Below, piece after piece: positions 60,766 to 64,000 of a stretch of 64,000 nt of DNA (its first letter is position 1; each line of letters starts with the position of its first letter). The notes under the pieces are model-generated. The model was not told where the DNA came from and did no database searches. It saw only the letters and a program-made list of their open reading frames with translations. The position numbers and the translations under genes were made by a program. Origin of the DNA: Cherax quadricarinatus (taxonomy: Eukaryota > Arthropoda > Malacostraca > Decapoda > Parastacidae). The stretch is from positions 21,274,359 through 21,338,358 of the forward strand of contig NC_091301.1 of NCBI RefSeq assembly GCF_038502225.1, given 5' to 3'.

Positions 60766-63175
60766 GGCCTAGTGTCTAATCGACATGTGCCTAGGACAAA
60801 ATGCTAACACACTGGACTGGAATACCTCATGTACCAACACGTAAAGGACACTACCAGAGAGAGGAGAAAATGAACCAGCGAGACTGGACCTAGTATTCAC
60901 CTTAAGTAGTGCAGATGTTGAGGACATCACGTATGAAAGACCCCTCGGGGCCAGTGATCACGTGGTTCTGAACTTCAAATACATAGTAGAGTTACAAGTG
61001 GAGAGGGAACCAGGAAGAGCGGGATGAGTGAAGCCAAACTACAAGTGAGGGGACTACACAGGCATGAAGAATTTCCTGCACGAGGTTCGGTGGGATAGAG
61101 AACTGGCAGGGAAATCAGTAAACGAGATCATGGAATATATGACAACAATATGCAAGGAAACTAAGGAGTGGTTTGTACCCAAGGGTAACAGAAAAAATGA
61201 GAAGGCCAGGGTGAGCCCTTGGTTCACCCAAAGGTATAGAGAGGTCAAAACCAAGTGTGCAAGAGAATGGAAGAAATATAGAAGGCAAAGGATCCAGGAG
61301 AATAAGGAGAGAAGTCGTAGAGCCAGAAATGAATATGCACAGGTAAGAAGGGAGGCCCAACGAAAATGCGAAAATGACAAAACAGCCAAAGCCAAATCTG
61401 ACCCGAAGCTGTTGTACAGCCACATCAGGAGGAATACAACAATCAAGGTCCAGGTAATCATGCTGAGGAAAGGAGGGAAGAACACAAGAAACGACTGTGA
61501 AGTATGTGAGGAACTCAACTTGAGATTCAAAGAAGTGTTCACAGAGAAGACAGAATGGACTCCAGAAAGACGGAGAGGTGAGGTACACCAACAAGTGTTG
61601 GACACAATACATACAACCGAGGAGGAAGTGAAAAGGCTGCTAAGCAAGCTAGATACATCAAAGGCGATAGGGCAGGATAATATCTCTCCATGGGTCCTGA
61701 GAGAGGGAGCAGAGGCACTATGTGTACCACTAACAACAATCTTCAACACATCTATCGAAACAGGGCTACTACATGAGGTATGGAATACATCAAATATAGT
61801 CCCAGTTTTTTAAAAAAAGGAGACAGACACGAAGCATTAAACTACAGACAAGTGTCACTGACATGCATAGTAAGCAAAGTCATGGAGAAGATTATCAGGA
61901 GAAGAGTGGTGGAGCACCTAGAAAGAAATAAGCTTAAATACAGCCAGCACGATTTCAGAGATGGGAAATCCTGTGTCACACAGGATGACAACAGTAAGAC
62001 AAGAGAGAGAGAGGAGTGGGTTGATTGCATTTTCTTCAACTGTAAGAAGGCGTTTGACACAGTTCCACACAAGAGATTAGTGCAAAAGCGGGCGGACCAG
62101 GCAGGGATAACAGGAAGGGCATTGCAATGGATCAGGGAATACCTGTCAGGAAGACACCAGCGGGTCATGGTACGTGGCGAGGTGTCAGACTGGGCGCCTG
62201 TGGCAAGCGAGGCTGCACAGGCGTCAGTCCTAGGACCGGTGCTGTTTCTGGTACTTGTGAACATGAAGGAAGGAATAGACTCCGAAGTATCCCTGTCTGC
62301 AGATGATGTGAAGTTGATGAGAAGAATTCAATCGAACGAAGACCAGACAGAACTACAATGGGATCTGGGCAGGCTGCAGGCCTGGTCTAGCAACTGGCTC
62401 CTGGAGTTCAACCCCACCAAGAGCAAGGTCATGGAGACTGCAGAAGGGCAAAGAAAACCGCAGATAGAGTACAGTCTAGGGGGCCATAGACTACAAACCT
62501 CACTGAAGGAAAAGGATCTTGGGATGAGTATAACACCAGGCACATCTCCTGAAGTGCACATCAACCAAATAACAGCTGAAGCTTACAGGCGCCTAGCAAA
62601 CCTAAGAACAGCATTCCGACATCTTAATAAGGAATCGTTCAAGACTCTGTACACTGTTTACGTTAGGCCCATATTGGAGTATGCGGCACCAGTTTGGAAC
62701 CCACACCTTGCCAAGCACGTAAGGAAACTAGAGAAACTGCAAAGGTTTGCAACAAGACTAGTACCGGAGCTAAGGGGCATGTCCTACGAAGAGACGCTAA
62801 GGGAAATACACCTGACGACACTGGAGGACAGGAGAGATAGGGGGATATGATGATGGTATATAAAATACTGAGAGGAATCGACAAGGTGGACGAGACAGGA
62901 TGTTCCAGAGATGGGACACACCAACAACGGGTCACAATTGGAAGTTGAAGAGTCAGATGAATCACAAGGATGTTTGGAAGTATTTCTTCAGTCACAGAGG
63001 TGTCAGGGAGTGGAATAGCCGAGAAGTGATGTAGTGGAGGCAGGATCCATACGTAGCTTTAAGAAGAGGTATGATAAAGCTCATGGAGCAGGAAGAGTGA
63101 CCTAGTAGCGACCAGCGAAGAAGCGGGGCCAAAAGCTGTGATTCGACCCCTGAAACCACAACTAGGTAAGTACAT
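60766..63175 (+). mobile_element. LINE family A, copy A8
   Basis: Begins near the end of the endonuclease, right after a degraded AC stretch, and ends in AACCACAACTAGGTAAGTAC followed by (AC)n. It is the third plus-strand family A insertion in the 53-63 kb block and lies head-to-tail behind A7. Confidence 0.86.
60880..62850 (+). pseudogene. A8 ORF2: endonuclease end plus RT (mutated active site)
   Basis: DLVFTLSSADVEDITYERPL and GASDHVVLNF (60890-60975) are the last endonuclease motifs, with SDH intact. The 61064-61813 frame holds the basic linker and the RT start (SKAIGQDNISPWVLREGAE, 61660). After a frameshift at 61800, the 61780-62850 frame carries LNYRQVSLTCIVSKVMEK and motif A IFFNCKKAFDTVPHK, where the catalytic Asp has become Asn. 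Motif B reads EAAQASVLGPVLFLVL instead of GVPQGSVLGP, and motif C reads LSADDVKLM. The C-terminal domain ends at RRDRGI. A deletion removes part of the text between GKSCVT and the QE/RE region (61975-62000). Confidence 0.83.
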
Positions 63176-63238
63176 ACAAACACACACACACACATGTGGA
63201 CATGGAGACGCACGCACACGCACGCACGCACGCACACA
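63176..63238. repeat. (AC)n/(ACGC)n microsatellite at LINE A8 3' end
   Basis: Two AC stretches separated by ATGTGGACATGGAGACGC, the second rich in ACGC. Confidence 0.92.
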
Positions 63239-63331
63239 ATATGCCAAATATATTTCGACAAGTCCCTATGACAAATGGTAAATAGCTAACACAGAAGGAA
63301 GTGGAAAGTTACCAGAGGGAACTGTAGTTAA

Positions 63332-63731
63332 CCCAGGTCAACAGACACTGGAATGTGTCAAACCAGAGGAACGGGCACTAGAATGCGTCAGCCCAGAGCA
63401 ACAGGCACTAGAATGCGTCTGCCATGATCAGAAGGTCCTAGAATGCATCAGCCCAGAGCAACAGACACTAGAATGCGTCAGCCCAGAGCAACATGCACTA
63501 GAATGCGTCAGCCCAGATCAGCCGACACTAGAATGGGTCAGCCCAGATCAACAGGCACCAGAATGCGTCAGCCTAAGTCAGCAAACACTAGAATGCATCA
63601 GCCTAGAGCAACAGGTACTACTAGAATGCGTCAGCCCAGATCAACAGGCAACAGAATGCGTAAGCCCAGAGCAACAGGCACTAGAATGCGTCAGCCCAGA
63701 GCGAAAGGCACCAGAATGAGTCAGCCCAAAT
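63332..63731. repeat. 30-bp minisatellite, about 13 units
   Basis: Units of the type CAGCCCAGAGCAACAGGCAC plus TAGAATGCGT; one unit is 33 bp (extra ACT near 63619). Units differ by point changes. The plus frame reads RMRQPRATGT repeats but no start, stop context or unique flank supports translation. Confidence 0.92.
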
Positions 63732-63739
63732 CACTAAAC

Positions 63740-63965
63740 ACACAACAAAAGTGATGAAACTAACCAGGTGATCTAGATGTAACAAAAGCAATGGGACCAT
63801 GTAACATATCTCCATGAGTGCTGAGAGGAGGAGGAGCAGAGGCACTGTGCGACCCAGTAGCAAAGGTATACAAATCACGGAGCAGATGGCGTTTGAACCA
63901 CTGGTAAGTGAGTCTTAAGACAACCAATCTCTGTAACCAGGATAAGTTCCAGAATAATGAGAAAA
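63740..63965 (+). mobile_element. LINE family A-like RT fragment, copy A9
   Basis: DLDVTKAMGPCNISP near 63766-63810, then GGAEALCDPVAKVYKS near 63830-63880, parallels the LDTSKAMGPDNISPWVLREGAEALCVPL region of family A. It begins where the 30-bp minisatellite ends and is too decayed to follow past about 63965. Confidence 0.55.
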
Positions 63966-63978
63966 AGGTAAATGTGTT

Positions 63979-64000
63979 CTCTCTCTCTCTCTCTCTCTCT
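63979..64000. repeat. (TC)n microsatellite, cut by window end
   Basis: Eleven TC units run to the last base of the window. Confidence 0.9.

Noticed and set aside
63443..63754. 103-codon ORF of RMRQPRATGT repeats
   Set aside because: Explained by the 30-bp minisatellite; one unit is 33 bp but no flanking unique coding sequence exists.

Overview
The window is eukaryotic, repeat-dominated DNA with no operons, ribosome-binding sites or bacterial gene density. It holds very long TA, GA/CT, AC/TG and trinucleotide microsatellites, many decayed non-LTR retrotransposons (LINEs), MITEs and one large minisatellite-type open reading frame. Several repeat families look like ones I associate with decapod crustaceans (crayfish, lobster, shrimp). 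That assignment is from memory and is an inference, not a search result.

Layout. 1-1.8 kb: microsatellites, a polypyrimidine tract and a 24-bp minisatellite. 1.9-2.7 kb: minus-strand LINE fragment. 3.1-4.7 kb: broken minus-strand copy of a multicopy arthropod protein family. 6.1-7.9 kb: faint LINE traces. 8.3-10.1 kb: two CR1-like LINE 3' ends converging on TA microsatellites with a 390-bp MITE between them. 11.1-11.7 kb: poly(A)-tailed repeat running into (TA)n. 12-17.7 kb: largely unassigned. 17.7-24 kb: the best candidate host gene, an uninterrupted 1563-codon ORF built almost wholly of diverged 12-residue repeats with an RG-rich tail. 24.3-38.4 kb: two tandem, same-strand, broken copies of an I-group-like LINE with CCHC gag, endonuclease, reverse transcriptase (RT) and RNase H. 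39.2-43.8 kb: two head-to-tail minus-strand LINEs separated and bounded by (AC)n. 44-51 kb: small remnants (SINE-like pieces, a retropepsin-like frame, an inverted-repeat element, old minisatellites). 51.9-64 kb: plus-strand LINEs, again joined to (AC)n, one split by a full-length CR1-like element that is itself split by an 897-bp inverted-repeat element with 16-bp target-site duplications.

Three LINE families recur. Family A is CR1-group-like; its copies start at different truncation points directly against (AC)n and often end in (AC)n. Family B is CR1-like, with an esterase-type ORF1 and a tail of TTCTTATG repeats. Family C is I-group-like, with RNase H and a tail of TAA-type repeats. No copy in the window looks able to move by itself: all carry frameshifts, stops, deletions or lost catalytic residues.

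No functional set of cooperating genes is visible. The main points of interest are the 12-residue-repeat gene, the association of family A with AC microsatellites, the nested insertions at 55-61 kb, and inverted-repeat elements carrying hairpin-GAAAC motifs that resemble altered hammerhead ribozymes.
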